Below, piece by piece: positions 42,497 to 52,600 of a stretch of 64,000 nt of DNA (positions within the stretch are counted from its first letter, which is position 1; each line of letters opens with the position of its first letter). The position numbers and the translations under genes are program-made. A model generated the notes under the pieces. The model did not search any database, had not been told where the DNA came from, and saw nothing but the letters and a program-made list of their open reading frames with translations. This stretch comes from an uncultured Dokdonia sp. (GTDB taxonomy: Bacteria; Bacteroidota; Bacteroidia; Flavobacteriales; Flavobacteriaceae). Location of the stretch: assembly GCA_947503305.1 (NCBI GenBank), contig CANNDF010000001.1, positions 124,001-188,000 on the forward strand. The letters are read 5' to 3'.

Positions 42497-42655
42497 CTTT
42501 TAAAAATCAATGTTTACTATACCTGTGATGACAAAATAATAGTATTACGATATACTCATATTAAAGGATAAAACCCTATAATTAAGTGATTATACCTATG
42601 TAAGTGCCTATGGTATCTTTGTAAAATAAGTGGTTTTCATTAGATCGTAATTTCA

Positions 42656-42820
42656 TCATTTTTTGTTAAGAAAAGTGGCTTTCTCAGCCGCTTCTTCTGG
42701 AGTACTGTGATCACTTTCTGGAACAAAATGCCCGTCGTCATAGAAGTAGCCTACCGTATAGATCACATGCTCGATTCCTTTATCATCTATCCAGCGTTCT
42801 GTCTCTTGATATCCGTACAT
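42656..42820 (-). CDS. small conserved-looking protein, 54 residues
   Basis: A short gene from ATG (42818-42820) to TGA (42656-42658). The product begins MYGYQETERWIDDKGIEHVI and continues YTVGYFYDDGHFVPESDHST, ending LNKK. It is hydrophilic and aromatic-rich, with no signal peptide. The balanced composition, the plain start and stop and a fit to the gap between two genes suggest a real gene. I do not know the family. It lies 64 bases downstream of the AraC regulator gene and may be read with it. Confidence 0.7.
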   Translation of the reverse strand: MYGYQETERWIDDKGIEHVIYTVGYFYDDGHFVPESDHSTPEEAAEKATFLNKK

Positions 42821-42884
42821 TATTTTTTATATTTCTTCTTAAAAGTAGTCTAAAATAGTATTCAAAAGTTTACAGGTTGTAACC

Positions 42885-43766
42885 TTAATTCAACTCTGCC
42901 TTCCCAAAACCTACGGTATCCCGATACAGCTGCGGAGAAATATCTGTATTGGCTTTAAAAAGCCTGCTAAAATAATACTCATCCGAATATCCTAATGCCC
43001 ACGCAATTTCTTTTATGGGTTTTGTAGTCATATAGAGTTCGCGTTTGGCTTCAATAATAATACGTTCCGTGATTAATTGCGTCAGGGTTTTATTATATGT
43101 CGATTTTACCAGTTTTGCCAATGCATTGGGTGAAATATTGAGTATATCCGCATAGGCACTTGCCGAATGTTTCTCTTTAAAATTGGCTTCAATTTCTTTT
43201 CTTAAATTTTGAAGAACAAAAGGAGTTTTTGTATCCGTAAATCTAGGGGTGTGAATCTGAGATTTTTGTTTGATTCTTGTTGCGTTTCCTAAAAACACTT
43301 TTAAGTTGGGAACAATCAACTCATAATTTTGAGTTTCATCATCAGAAAATTCGGAAGTGATCTGGGTGATTAGAAAATCAAATGTTGTTTTTACTTCCTC
43401 AGTTATATAAAAAAAGGGGGCTTGATATATATTATTAAAAAGTACGGTATCGCAATGAGTCTCATTTGGATTACGGTGAATACAATAAAAATCAGAATGA
43501 AATTGAATCGCTATTCCATGGATCGGTGTATCGGTAGAAATCATAAAAGGTTGAAAAGGGGAAAATGTAAAAAATGTGTCCTTTTCAAATGAATATTCTG
43601 AAAAGTCTACACGCAATAGGCCTTTCCCTTTTTTGACCCAAATAATCGTATAATAGTTATTCCTTTGTAAATGGTCAAAGTGATTATTATCTTCAAATGA
43701 AAATAGCTTAAATGCTAAATTGCCATCTTGCTGATTGATTAACGTGTATACCTGTTGCTCTCCCAT
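42885..43766 (-). CDS. soluble AraC family transcriptional regulator (cupin sensor)
   Basis: A 293-residue regulator. Residues about 20-150 form a cupin-like sensor (YTIIWVKKGKGLLRVDFSEY, FFTFSPFQPFM); the C-terminus has the AraC double HTH (SASAYADILNISPNALAKLV, then KPIKEIAWALGYSDEYYFSRLFKANTDISP). It is the last gene of a five-gene operon (45636 down to 42885), 21 bases after the tautomerase. It is the natural candidate to bind the 21-base-spaced repeats at the operon promoter. Confidence 0.9.
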   Translation of the reverse strand: MGEQQVYTLINQQDGNLAFKLFSFEDNNHFDHLQRNNYYTIIWVKKGKGLLRVDFSEYSFEKDTFFTFSPFQPFMISTDTPIHGIAIQFHSDFYCIHRNPNETHCDTVLFNNIYQAPFFYITEEVKTTFDFLITQITSEFSDDETQNYELIVPNLKVFLGNATRIKQKSQIHTPRFTDTKTPFVLQNLRKEIEANFKEKHSASAYADILNISPNALAKLVKSTYNKTLTQLITERIIIEAKRELYMTTKPIKEIAWALGYSDEYYFSRLFKANTDISPQLYRDTVGFGKAELN

Positions 43767-43787
43767 AGTACCTCTGTAAAATAAGGA

Positions 43788-43988
43788 TTATTCTTGGTTT
43801 CTATATACTGGCACTTGCTTCCCAGCAATTCCCCAATTATCCATTTTTACCTCGTCTATAATGACAAATGTAGTTGCTCTATTTTTATTTAATATCTTCT
43901 CCAATAGGGAGGTGACTCCTTCTATAAGTGCTGCCTTTTGTTCAGAAGTAGTCTCTTCTTTTGTAATTTTAATATGTACGTATGGCAT
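43788..43988 (-). CDS. 4-oxalocrotonate tautomerase family enzyme
   Basis: A 66-residue tautomerase. The mature N-terminus would be Pro (MPYVHIKITKE), the catalytic base of the family, followed by the expected single beta-alpha-beta unit. It fits 4-OT-like enzymes that act as hexamers on 2-hydroxymuconate or similar acids. Neighbours encode a YciI-like protein, a carboxymuconolactone decarboxylase-like protein and an AraC regulator, a set that hints at breakdown of an aromatic or dicarbonyl compound. Confidence 0.87.
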   Translation of the reverse strand: MPYVHIKITKEETTSEQKAALIEGVTSLLEKILNKNRATTFVIIDEVKMDNWGIAGKQVPVYRNQE

Positions 43989-44031
43989 ACTATAATGGTA
44001 TCAGTTTATACGATGGGATTACTATTTTTCT

Positions 44032-44397
44032 TTATTCTTTTCTCCGAAAATAGATATGTATCGGTCTAAGTCGCGCACTCATCATGCCCTCTTTTATGGA
44101 CGGATCTTCTACTACTATTTGTTGTGCCTGTTCGTAGGTATCTACCGAAAGAATAATAAGACCCGTTTGATTTTCTAGGGAAGGATCTACAATCCCCGCT
44201 ATTTCTAGATCTCCTTTTTTGGTGAGACTATCTAAATATGTCAGGTGCCTTTCTTGAATATTTCTCTCTCGATCACTCCATTGTGACACATTTTTATAAG
44301 GCTCATAGAGCGTAATCTCATATATAAAGGTTTTTTGTGCCTGTAACATACTCGCCATGTTTATTAAAATAAGGGTATACATACATCGAAAGTTCAT
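44032..44397 (-). CDS. YciI-like domain protein, exported
   Basis: A 121-residue protein with a hydrophobic N-terminus ending in LQAQ, probably a signal peptide. The rest matches the YciI ferredoxin-like fold (FIYEITLYEPYKN, HLTYLDSLTKKGDLEIAGIV, VEDPSIKEGMMSARLRPIHIYF). YciI proteins are often fused to or near AraC or sigma factors; the His-Asp pair of the family is only partly present. It is the third gene of the five-gene operon. Confidence 0.78.
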   Translation of the reverse strand: MNFRCMYTLILINMASMLQAQKTFIYEITLYEPYKNVSQWSDRERNIQERHLTYLDSLTKKGDLEIAGIVDPSLENQTGLIILSVDTYEQAQQIVVEDPSIKEGMMSARLRPIHIYFRRKE

Positions 44398-44435
44398 TGC
44401 TAATTGCTTTGGTTGACTTACTCTTTTCTGAAGTA

Positions 44436-44969
44436 TTATAGTTCTTTTGCTATTGGAAAATCTATAGGCACTTTCACCAAAGCAAACAGGTAATTGGTTA
44501 TAATTTTATCTCCAATAGCTATCACAATATCTACTAAATTTTCTGTAGTATATCCCGCTTCAAAAAAATGAGATAATTTTCTGTCGGAAACTTTCCCTTT
44601 TTGCTCCACAATTTTTTTTGTAAGAGACAAAAGCTCATTGAGTTTTGAATCAAAGCGTATGTTTCCTTTTCGTATTTCCAATATTTCTTCATCAGTAAAA
44701 CCAGCCATTTTACCCATCTCCGTATGGGCCGATTTACAATAATCACATCCGTTTAACTGACTTACAATCAGGTTAATTATTTCTTTTTCTTTAAAGCTTA
44801 AGGATGTTTTTCGGTTTTGAAGAGCGAGATAATCTTCTAGTGCTGTGGGTGAGTGTGCAAAAACGGCATACATATTAGGAACAAAACCTACACTTTTTTC
44901 TAAGGTAGAGAATAGTACTTGATTTGTTTCTGATATAGTTTCCTTAGTGGGTATGGATACTCTTCTCAT
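44436..44969 (-). CDS. carboxymuconolactone decarboxylase / AhpD-like protein
   Basis: A 177-residue protein with the AhpD redox motif: KEKEIINLIVSQLNGCDYCK followed by SAHTEMGKMAGF, giving the CXXC pair and His. Members act as peroxidases or as decarboxylases in the beta-ketoadipate route; the CXXC favours the redox form. It starts one base after the stop of the upstream membrane-protein gene, so both are in the same operon. Confidence 0.87.
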   Translation of the reverse strand: MRRVSIPTKETISETNQVLFSTLEKSVGFVPNMYAVFAHSPTALEDYLALQNRKTSLSFKEKEIINLIVSQLNGCDYCKSAHTEMGKMAGFTDEEILEIRKGNIRFDSKLNELLSLTKKIVEQKGKVSDRKLSHFFEAGYTTENLVDIVIAIGDKIITNYLFALVKVPIDFPIAKEL

Positions 44970-44970
44970 T

Positions 44971-45636
44971 TTATTTAGGGGTTTTTAAAAGTTTATAAAT
45001 AGATACAAAATGAATCCAAAGGAATATAACACCTCCAAAGAATACGACATATTGCATATTATGATGAGGTCCAATATCTTTCCAGACCCAAAAGCAAATA
45101 CTGGTTACGATAATTAAAATATCGAGGACTCCTATACTATTTGCGATCCATAAGGCCTTCTTTTTTAAAGTTGAATTTTTGACATAAAGTACGGCTGCAA
45201 TCAATGCTGAAAATGCAGATGCCACATGCATAAATCCATCCATAATACCAAATTCCAGAGGGATAATCCCGAAAGCAGCTTCTGTAAAAAATCCAGAAGC
45301 CACAAAAACACGAAGCCCTTGTGCCATTTGTAAATACTCTTGTGATATAGAAAAGAAGTACTTCCTTAACGTGATAAAAAGGAGCCCAACACCTAGTGCG
45401 GCACCAGTCAGAATAATAACAAAGAAGGTTGCTCCCGAAATTTCTTTAGAGAAAATATACCCACCTCCGATGGCCCAATGTTCAAAGAGAATATAGAATA
45501 AAGATACAATCCCTGTGAGCGTGATAGTAGTACTACTTGCTTTTCCTTTAATAAGCAATAACAGTATAACGACAGCAAGAACACTATTAAGCAGTAATAC
45601 GTAATACGTTGTCGCCAAATAAACAGATGATTCCAT
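44971..45636 (-). CDS. polytopic membrane protein, first gene of the small-enzyme operon
   Basis: A 221-residue protein with about six transmembrane helices and almost no soluble part. No characterised family is recognised. As first gene of the operon it follows the promoter region at 45666-45727 and precedes the AhpD-like gene by one base. It could transport or sense the compound handled by the following enzymes; that is inference. Confidence 0.7.
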   Translation of the reverse strand: MESSVYLATTYYVLLLNSVLAVVILLLLIKGKASSTTITLTGIVSLFYILFEHWAIGGGYIFSKEISGATFFVIILTGAALGVGLLFITLRKYFFSISQEYLQMAQGLRVFVASGFFTEAAFGIIPLEFGIMDGFMHVASAFSALIAAVLYVKNSTLKKKALWIANSIGVLDILIIVTSICFWVWKDIGPHHNMQYVVFFGGVIFLWIHFVSIYKLLKTPK

Positions 45637-45665
45637 TTTTTATTTATATATAGTTAATGACATCA

Positions 45666-45727
45666 CAAAGATGCCTTAACTGCATACATTCCAAAATGGA
45701 CAATTTATGCTTTAGGATGGATAATTT
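45666..45727 (-). promoter_or_regulatory. promoter with 21-base-spaced direct repeats for the five-gene operon
   Basis: On the plus strand ATGGACAATTT (45696-45706) and ATGGATAATTT (45717-45727) match at ten of 11 bases and start exactly 21 bases apart, two helical turns, the usual layout of AraC-family half-sites. A near-consensus -7 box (minus-strand CATCTTTG) lies at 45673-45666, 29 bases before the first start. The repeats cover the -33 region, as expected for an activator. Confidence 0.6.
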
Positions 45728-45798
45728 TTATTTGACTTTATAGAAAATACTTTTCCAGCAACTCCTGTTTAGTAGCAATATACTATGCTATATATCAA

Positions 45799-46986
45799 TT
45801 ATTTAAACACTTCTCGACTGGGCGCTCTTTGATAAATAGAATTTATAGTAACTTTTTCAAAATTTACTTCAACTTTTTTTGTTGCTAACCTATTGAGTAC
45901 ATCTTTTGTTTGAGTTTCTTGCCTATCAAATGTATTGTTATGTAGCATTACATCTGTAAGCGCTTCCATAGTATAAAGAGGCAATATGGTTGCTATTTTG
46001 TTATTTTCTGCGTGTAACCACTGAAGTTCTTTTAATTCAGATAGTGGAGTGATAGCAGCAATAGCATTGTTTGATATAAATAATTTTTTAAGCTTTTTCA
46101 TATCTTTTAATACTGTAATATCTTTAATATTATTATCTCTTATATCTAACCACTCTATCGTGCTCTTATTTTTAAGAAAATCGATACTATTAATATAATT
46201 CCCTTTAAGAGTTACAACCCCTACTTTATGTAGTTCTGATAATGGAGAAAAATCTGTAATAGGATTTTCATTAAGGTTTAATTGTACTATACTTTTAAGA
46301 TTGCTGAGCACATCAATATTTGTAATTTGATTCTGCCCTAAAATCAACACTTCCAGATTTTCTAGTCGATGTAAGGTTTCTATGGAAACTACTTTATTTT
46401 TCGGAATCCATATGCCCCATAAATCGGTTAAGTTTTCCAAAGGTGAGATATCATCAAGAAGGTTAAAAGCCATATTAAAATACTTGAGCTGTCTCCAGTT
46501 TTTTACTACCGAGATATTTGAAATTCTATTAAAATTAAAAGTTACCGAAGTAAGCTTGCCCAATTTATCTAATGGAGATATATCGATAATCTGATTTCGA
46601 TCTAGGGATAAACTTGTAAGATTTATTAACTCTCCTATATCTGTGAGATCTTTTAATTGATTTCCATTTAATCCCAGCTGTTGTAAGCTGGAAAGATTTT
46701 TGAGAGGACTCACATCAGAGATATGATTATTGTGCAATAATAACGTAGTCAAATTTGTTGCATACTCCATCCCGCTTAGATCCTTTATATTCCTATTGAC
46801 AGCAACAAATCGTGTCAAAGATTCCATATCTGCTTTAGTAATAACACTAGTAGGTTTATCAAAATGCACTCGTATGGCTTTTTCTAAATAAAAATCTGGA
46901 ATTGTTACAGGCTCATGCTGTGCGAGCATGTTATAATTTATTAGAAAAAAAAAGGGAATACTGTATAATAACTTCAATACTTTCAT
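45799..46986 (-). CDS. secreted internalin-like leucine-rich repeat protein
   Basis: A 395-residue protein with a signal peptide (about 1-22) and around twelve 22-residue repeats of the internalin type, for example LTSLSLDRNQIIDISPLDKL and LEVLILGQNQITNIDVLSNL. It has no sorting signal of the type IX system that I can see, so it is probably periplasmic or outer-membrane associated. Function is likely binding of a protein or sugar ligand. The gene before it encodes a membrane-bound AraC regulator, 90 bases away. Confidence 0.88.
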   Translation of the reverse strand: MKVLKLLYSIPFFFLINYNMLAQHEPVTIPDFYLEKAIRVHFDKPTSVITKADMESLTRFVAVNRNIKDLSGMEYATNLTTLLLHNNHISDVSPLKNLSSLQQLGLNGNQLKDLTDIGELINLTSLSLDRNQIIDISPLDKLGKLTSVTFNFNRISNISVVKNWRQLKYFNMAFNLLDDISPLENLTDLWGIWIPKNKVVSIETLHRLENLEVLILGQNQITNIDVLSNLKSIVQLNLNENPITDFSPLSELHKVGVVTLKGNYINSIDFLKNKSTIEWLDIRDNNIKDITVLKDMKKLKKLFISNNAIAAITPLSELKELQWLHAENNKIATILPLYTMEALTDVMLHNNTFDRQETQTKDVLNRLATKKVEVNFEKVTINSIYQRAPSREVFK

Positions 46987-47076
46987 AGATATATAATTTT
47001 TTCAAAGATCATATATCCTATCCCTACAGGTGGTATAATAGATATCAAAATAAGGTCCAAAACATAATATGAAACT

Positions 47077-48201
47077 TTATTCTGAACGTTCTAAGTTCTT
47101 GAGGTATGCTTTTGGGGTTAGGGAGGTTGCTTTTTGAAAGGCACGATAAAAAGTTGTCTTTGATTTAAACCCACAACTTTGGGCTATAGCAAGAAGTGTA
47201 TACTGATTGTGCGTATCCGAATGTAATTTTTCTTTTACTGCTTCTACCCTATATCCATTTACAAAATCATTAAAAGAAGTATCAAGATGAGTATTTAGAA
47301 TTTTAGATAATACAGAAGGAGATATTGCCACTTCTTTGGCCATAGAAGGTAATGAAAGCGTAGTATTTAAATACAGTTTTTTATCCTTCATAACCTTTCT
47401 AATTTTAGATATATACGTGTTATAATCGATATCATTCTTAGTATTTTGATCTCTTTTATATGTAGCATATGAGATATACCCTATCAAAGAAATCATATAA
47501 GCCAGGATAGCGTTATATACTTTAACTAGTAATGTAAAAGAAAACCCAAACCATTCATCTACGGGGCTACTTCGCCAGTATCCATAGATGTGCCCTAATA
47601 GAATTGATGTATACTCAAGTATGACCCCTATTAATAGAAAAACGAGTAAATATGTAAAAGAATTGACATATTTCATTTTTCTATTAGGTAGATTATTCTT
47701 TTTGGCAGATTTCAATAGGACATAAGATGCCCAAGAATAACATACAGCCATAAGAAAAAAGATAATCTCTCCTAGCACTTGTACTTCAGAATATCCAACC
47801 GATGTGGCTATAATTCCTTTTTTATCAACAGGGTAAAAAAGTGTAACTATCCATATGACTAAGGTATATACCCAAAACAAAATAGGGACAATAAAGTGAC
47901 GTAAGGTACTCTTTGTAACGTTAAAATGCTTTTCAAAAATAGATTTGAAATACAGGAAAAGAAGTGGAAAAATAAAAAGTGTGAGAGATAAGGGTATAAA
48001 CCGAAGCTGCTCATGTATTAATACCAGTTTAGAATTTCCAATAAATGCAGGAAGTAATGAGCATCCTAGTGCTATAATAATAGCCAGTAAGAGTTTATTA
48101 TGGAGTTGTTTCCATGATCTTGTTCTTATAATAAGAATACTCATGATACAACTCTGTAGTATTCCTAAAAAAATAAGGCTATTCATAAAATTCCAATTCA
48201 T
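47077..48201 (-). CDS. membrane-bound AraC family regulator
   Basis: About 374 residues: seven transmembrane segments, then a C-terminal AraC HTH (LSLPSMAKEVAISPSVLSKI, YTLLAIAQSCGFKSKTTFYR, ATSLTPKAYLK). I chose the ATG at 48201 (MNWNFMNS) because a -7 box at 48235-48242 covers the longer frame. It is followed by the leucine-rich repeat gene on the same strand and is divergent from the class V aminotransferase gene. Confidence 0.88.
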   Translation of the reverse strand: MNWNFMNSLIFLGILQSCIMSILIIRTRSWKQLHNKLLLAIIIALGCSLLPAFIGNSKLVLIHEQLRFIPLSLTLFIFPLLFLYFKSIFEKHFNVTKSTLRHFIVPILFWVYTLVIWIVTLFYPVDKKGIIATSVGYSEVQVLGEIIFFLMAVCYSWASYVLLKSAKKNNLPNRKMKYVNSFTYLLVFLLIGVILEYTSILLGHIYGYWRSSPVDEWFGFSFTLLVKVYNAILAYMISLIGYISYATYKRDQNTKNDIDYNTYISKIRKVMKDKKLYLNTTLSLPSMAKEVAISPSVLSKILNTHLDTSFNDFVNGYRVEAVKEKLHSDTHNQYTLLAIAQSCGFKSKTTFYRAFQKATSLTPKAYLKNLERSE

Positions 48202-48234
48202 ACTATACCCTATATATTTAATTGCTAGTCTTTT

Positions 48235-48242
48235 CAAAAATA
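48235..48242 (-). promoter_or_regulatory. -7 promoter box of the AraC-type gene at 48201
   Basis: Minus-strand TATTTTTG, a TAnnTTTG match 33 bases before the chosen ATG; it supports the shorter start. Confidence 0.45.
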
Positions 48243-48327
48243 GAAAATCATATGCGTAATCTATTTTAAAAATTCATTCTTCTTGCTATAACTTCTATGT
48301 ATCTTTAAGGTTCTCAAAGAACAGTTC

Positions 48328-49470
48328 ATGCAACATCAGAAACATCTCTTTTCATTACCAGAAAATACCATATATATTAATGGAGGTTATATGTCTCCTC
48401 AGTTAAAATCTGTAGAACAGATAGGAGTGCAAAGTCTCTTACGTAAAAACAATCCTTTTGATATCACTCCTACCGATTTTTTTACAGATCGCACCCTTTT
48501 AAAACAACGATTTGCCACTTTAATCGATGCTCCTGACTATCAAAATTGTGCGATTATTCCGTCTGTATCTTATGGAATTGCAACTGTAGTAAAAAATATT
48601 AATTTGGAAAAAGGAGATGAGATATTGTTAATAGATGAACAGTTTCCTAGCAATGTATATGCATGGCAGGAAAAAGCAAAAAAAACAGAAGCTACTATCC
48701 ATCTTATAGCTCCACCTACTTCCTATGAAAATCGTGCATCACATTGGAATACGAAGATTCTGGAAGCAATTACTCCTAGGGTCAAAGTTGTAGCTATGGG
48801 ACATATACACTGGGCTGACGGAACTTTATTTGATCTTACGGCTATTCGTAAAAAAACCCGATCAGTGGGTGCAAAACTAATTATTGATGGTACACAGAGT
48901 ATCGGGGCCTTGCCTTTTTCTGTACAGGAAATACAACCAGATGCACTTATCTGTGCTGGATACAAATGGTTAATGGGACCCTATTCCATGGGAATGGCGT
49001 ACTACTCTGACACCTTTACTAATGGCGACCCCCTTGAATATAACTGGATCAACCGTAAGAACAGTGAAGACTTTAGTGGCCTTGTCAATTATGAAGATCA
49101 GTATCAACCTAAAGCCGATAAGTTTTGTGTAGGAGAATCTAGCAATTTTGTATTGACGCCTATGCAAATCAAAGCGATAGAACAACTACTCGATTGGGGA
49201 GTTCCCAACATACAAAATTATTGCTCAGATATTTCCAAAAAAGCCATTCAGCAATTACGCACAAAAGGGTGTTTTATAGAGCAAGATACACATAGAGCAC
49301 ACCACCTTTTTGGAGTGTATCTCCCTGAACATATGGATATGGATGTCTTAAAAGTACGCTTTCGCGAAAGCGGAATCTCCGTAGGCTTTCGAGGGAAAGC
49401 TATCCGCGTTGCTCCGCATGTCTATAATACCGAAGAAGATTTTGAGAAGTTTGTTGCCTGTTTTGAATAA
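48328..49470 (+). CDS. class V-fold PLP-dependent aminotransferase
   Basis: A 380-residue enzyme of the cysteine desulfurase/isopenicillin N epimerase-like branch. DGTQSIGALPFSVQEIQPDA followed by LICAGYKWLMGPYSMG (PLP lysine near 213) and the opening INGGYMSPQLKSVEQIG are characteristic. No cysteine-containing desulfurase loop is seen, so an epimerase, kynureninase-like or lyase role is more likely. The palindrome at 49358 encodes RFRES in its C-terminal part. Confidence 0.87.
   Translation: MQHQKHLFSLPENTIYINGGYMSPQLKSVEQIGVQSLLRKNNPFDITPTDFFTDRTLLKQRFATLIDAPDYQNCAIIPSVSYGIATVVKNINLEKGDEILLIDEQFPSNVYAWQEKAKKTEATIHLIAPPTSYENRASHWNTKILEAITPRVKVVAMGHIHWADGTLFDLTAIRKKTRSVGAKLIIDGTQSIGALPFSVQEIQPDALICAGYKWLMGPYSMGMAYYSDTFTNGDPLEYNWINRKNSEDFSGLVNYEDQYQPKADKFCVGESSNFVLTPMQIKAIEQLLDWGVPNIQNYCSDISKKAIQQLRTKGCFIEQDTHRAHHLFGVYLPEHMDMDVLKVRFRESGISVGFRGKAIRVAPHVYNTEEDFEKFVACFE
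49358..49371. repeat. iterated palindrome inside the class V aminotransferase gene
   Basis: Exact GCTTTCGCGAAAGC with an outer C/G pair (49357-49372), read on the plus strand as RFRES. Confidence 0.95.
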
Positions 49471-49594
49471 ATGGCTTTTACAAGAAGAAAACCAGAGTCT
49501 TCCTTCCTATAGGGGAGGGATTGAGGGAGCTGTTATCCATTGTAGCAATCTCTCAATAAAGAAATAATCTTCCCGTAATTAATTTTTTGTTTCT

Positions 49595-49608
49595 GCTTTC
49601 GCGAAAGC
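49595..49608. repeat. iterated palindrome upstream of mfd
   Basis: Exact GCTTTCGCGAAAGC with an outer T/A pair, 39 bases before the mfd start and 12 bases before a near-consensus -7 box TATCTTCG (49621-49628). It is the closest pair in the window, 237 bases from the copy at 49358. Confidence 0.95.
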
Positions 49609-49647
49609 AAAATTACCTCTTATCTTCGCAACAAATTATAATACCAC

Positions 49648-52600
49648 TTGAGTAAATCTAGACTCTCGCAACATCTTGTCCAGTCTTTGCCTTTGCAAAA
49701 ACTGCAGGAATCTATTGCCCACTCTCATAAAAATATACATGCACGTGGCCTTCTAGGATCGGCACTTTCATTTGTAGTAAGTACGATTTATGAAAATACA
49801 GACACTCCAATACTTCTTATTTTAAATGACAAAGAAGAAGCTGCCTATTACCTTAATGATCTAGAGCAACTGCGCAAAGAAGCCAATGTCCTTTTTTATC
49901 CAGGAAGCTACCGAAGACCTTATCAAATAGAAGAAACAGATAACGCAAATATCCTTCTTAGAGCCGAAGTTCTTAATCGTATCAACAGCCGTAAAAAACC
50001 AGCGCTTATTGTTACCTATCCCGATGCGCTTTTTGAAAAAGTGGTGACTCGTAAAGAGTTGGATAGACAGACTTTAAAAGTTGCATTACAAGATCAACTA
50101 TCTATAGATTTTGTAAATGAGATGTTGTTTGAATATCACTTTACACGCGTAGATTTTGTATCCGAACCTGGAGAATTTTCTGTACGAGGAGGAATTGTAG
50201 ATGTTTTCTCATTCAGTCATGATGAACCCTATCGCATAGAATTTTTTGGAGATGAAGTAGACAGTATCCGCACCTTTGATGTAGAAACTCAACTCTCTTC
50301 AGATCAGGTTAAAAAGATTACGATAATGCCTAATGTGGAAAATAAAGCATTAGAAGAAAAACGTGATACATTTCTTAAATATATTGCTAGTAAAACGATT
50401 GTTTTTATTAAAAACAGATCGCTGTGTTATAATCGTATTGACAAAAATTTTACAAAAGCAGAACAGGCCTTTTCAAAACTTTCTCAGGAAATCAAACATG
50501 CTTCTCCGGATACGTTATTTTGTAATGGAACCTTGTTAAAAGATCAACTTAAGAATTTTCAAACGATAGATATAGGTACGTCTACAGAAGGTATAACTGT
50601 AGACACTTTAGTACATTTTAATATACAACCACAACCTTCATTTAATAAACAGTTTGATCTCCTTATTAAGGATCTTAATAAAAACCATAAAACGGGGTAT
50701 ACCAATTATATTACCTGCGTCAGTGAGCAACAGGCAAAACGTTTTAGAGATATTTTTGATGATGCACAAACCGATGTCGCTCCCTATGAGACTATAGTAC
50801 TACCTATTTATCAAGGATTTATAGATGATGATCTAAAAATTGCCGTATATACCGATCATCAAATTTTTGAACGATACCATAAGTTTAATATCAAAAATGG
50901 TTTTTCTAAGAAACAAGCCATTACTCTTAAAGAGTTAACACATCTCAAAGTAGGAGACTATGTAACTCACATTGATCATGGAATTGGGAAGTTTGGCGGA
51001 TTACAAAAAATAGATGTAGAGGGCAAAAAGCAAGAGGCTATCAAATTAGTTTATGGAGAGCGGGATATCCTGTATTTAAGTATTCACTCACTACATAAAA
51101 TCACTAAGTATAATGGTAAAGATGGAAAAGCTCCTCAGATATACAAACTGGGAAGTCAAGCCTGGAAAAAACTAAAAGCCAAAACCAAATCTCGTGTCAA
51201 GCACATTGCTTTTAACCTTATCAAACTCTATGCAAAACGTAGATTACAGAAAGGGTTTGCTTTTGGACCGGATACTCATATGCAACATGAACTAGAGGCA
51301 AGTTTCATCTATGAAGATACTCCTGATCAGATTACAGCTACTGATGCTGTAAAACTGGATATGGAAAGTGATCGTCCTATGGATCGACTAGTATGCGGAG
51401 ATGTAGGATTTGGAAAGACAGAAGTTGCTATAAGAGCTGCTTTTAAAGCTGTAGATAATGGTAAGCAAGTTGCAGTACTTGTTCCAACAACTATTCTTGC
51501 TTTTCAACATGCAAAGACGTTTAGAGAACGTCTTGCCGATTTTCCTGTACGTATAGAGTACCTCAACCGTTTCCGTACTGCAAAACAAAAACGAGAAATC
51601 CTAGAAGGGTTAAAAAGCGGTGCCGTAGATATTGTGATAGGCACACACCAACTTACGAGTAAAAATGTCGCATTTAAAGATCTCGGTTTACTTATCATAG
51701 ACGAAGAGCAAAAATTTGGTGTTGCAGTTAAAGACAAGCTCAAAACCATTTCTGAAAATGTAGATACCCTTACACTTACAGCCACCCCAATCCCACGTAC
51801 ATTACAGTTTAGTTTAATGGCTGCTAGGGATTTGAGCACCATCACAACACCTCCTCCTAATAGATATCCTATAGAAAGTAGTGTCATACGGTTTTCTGAA
51901 GAAAGCATACGCGATGCTGTAAGCTATGAGATCCAACGAGGGGGACAGGTATTTTTTATTCATAATCGTATAGAAAACATAAAAGAAGTAGCAGGCCTCG
52001 TACAACGCCTTGTCCCTGATGCAAAAGTAGGAGTCGGGCATGGGCAAATGGAAGGTAAAAAACTCGAAGAGTTGATGCTATCCTTTATGAACGGAGAATT
52101 TGATGTTCTTGTATCTACCACAATTGTAGAAAGTGGTCTTGATGTACCTAACGCAAATACGATATTTATAAATAATGCCAATAATTTTGGACTCTCTGAC
52201 CTTCATCAAATGCGTGGTCGTGTAGGAAGAAGTAATAAAAAGGCATTCTGTTATTTTATTACACCACCGTATAGTGCTATGACCGATGATGCTCGTAAAC
52301 GTATCTCTGCACTGGAACAATTTTCTGTATTAGGAAGCGGATTTAATATTGCCATGAAAGATCTAGAAATACGTGGTGCAGGTGATCTTTTAGGAGGTGA
52401 ACAAAGTGGTTTTATTAATGAAATAGGATTTGATACCTATCAAAAAATTCTCAATGAAGCCATTGAAGAGCTTAAAGAAAATGAGTTCAAAGAATTGTAT
52501 GAAAGTGATCCTTCTTTTGCAAAAACAGATAAAGACTATGTAAAAGATACAGTCATAGATACTGATTTCAGTTTACTGTTTCCAGATGATTACATTAATA

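Noticed and set aside
42614-42621. Perfect -7 box TATCTTTG on the plus strand before the 54-residue gene
   Set aside because: It would read antisense to that gene, has no -33 element and no plus-strand gene follows.
49501-49520. Hairpin TCCTTCC / GGAGGGA after the class V aminotransferase gene
   Set aside because: A seven-pair stem with a G-T pair and no T-run; it may help end transcription but is too weak to list as a terminator.
51504-52320. Several open frames on the minus strand inside mfd
   Set aside because: They are antisense shadows of the conserved helicase core of mfd and overlap one another.
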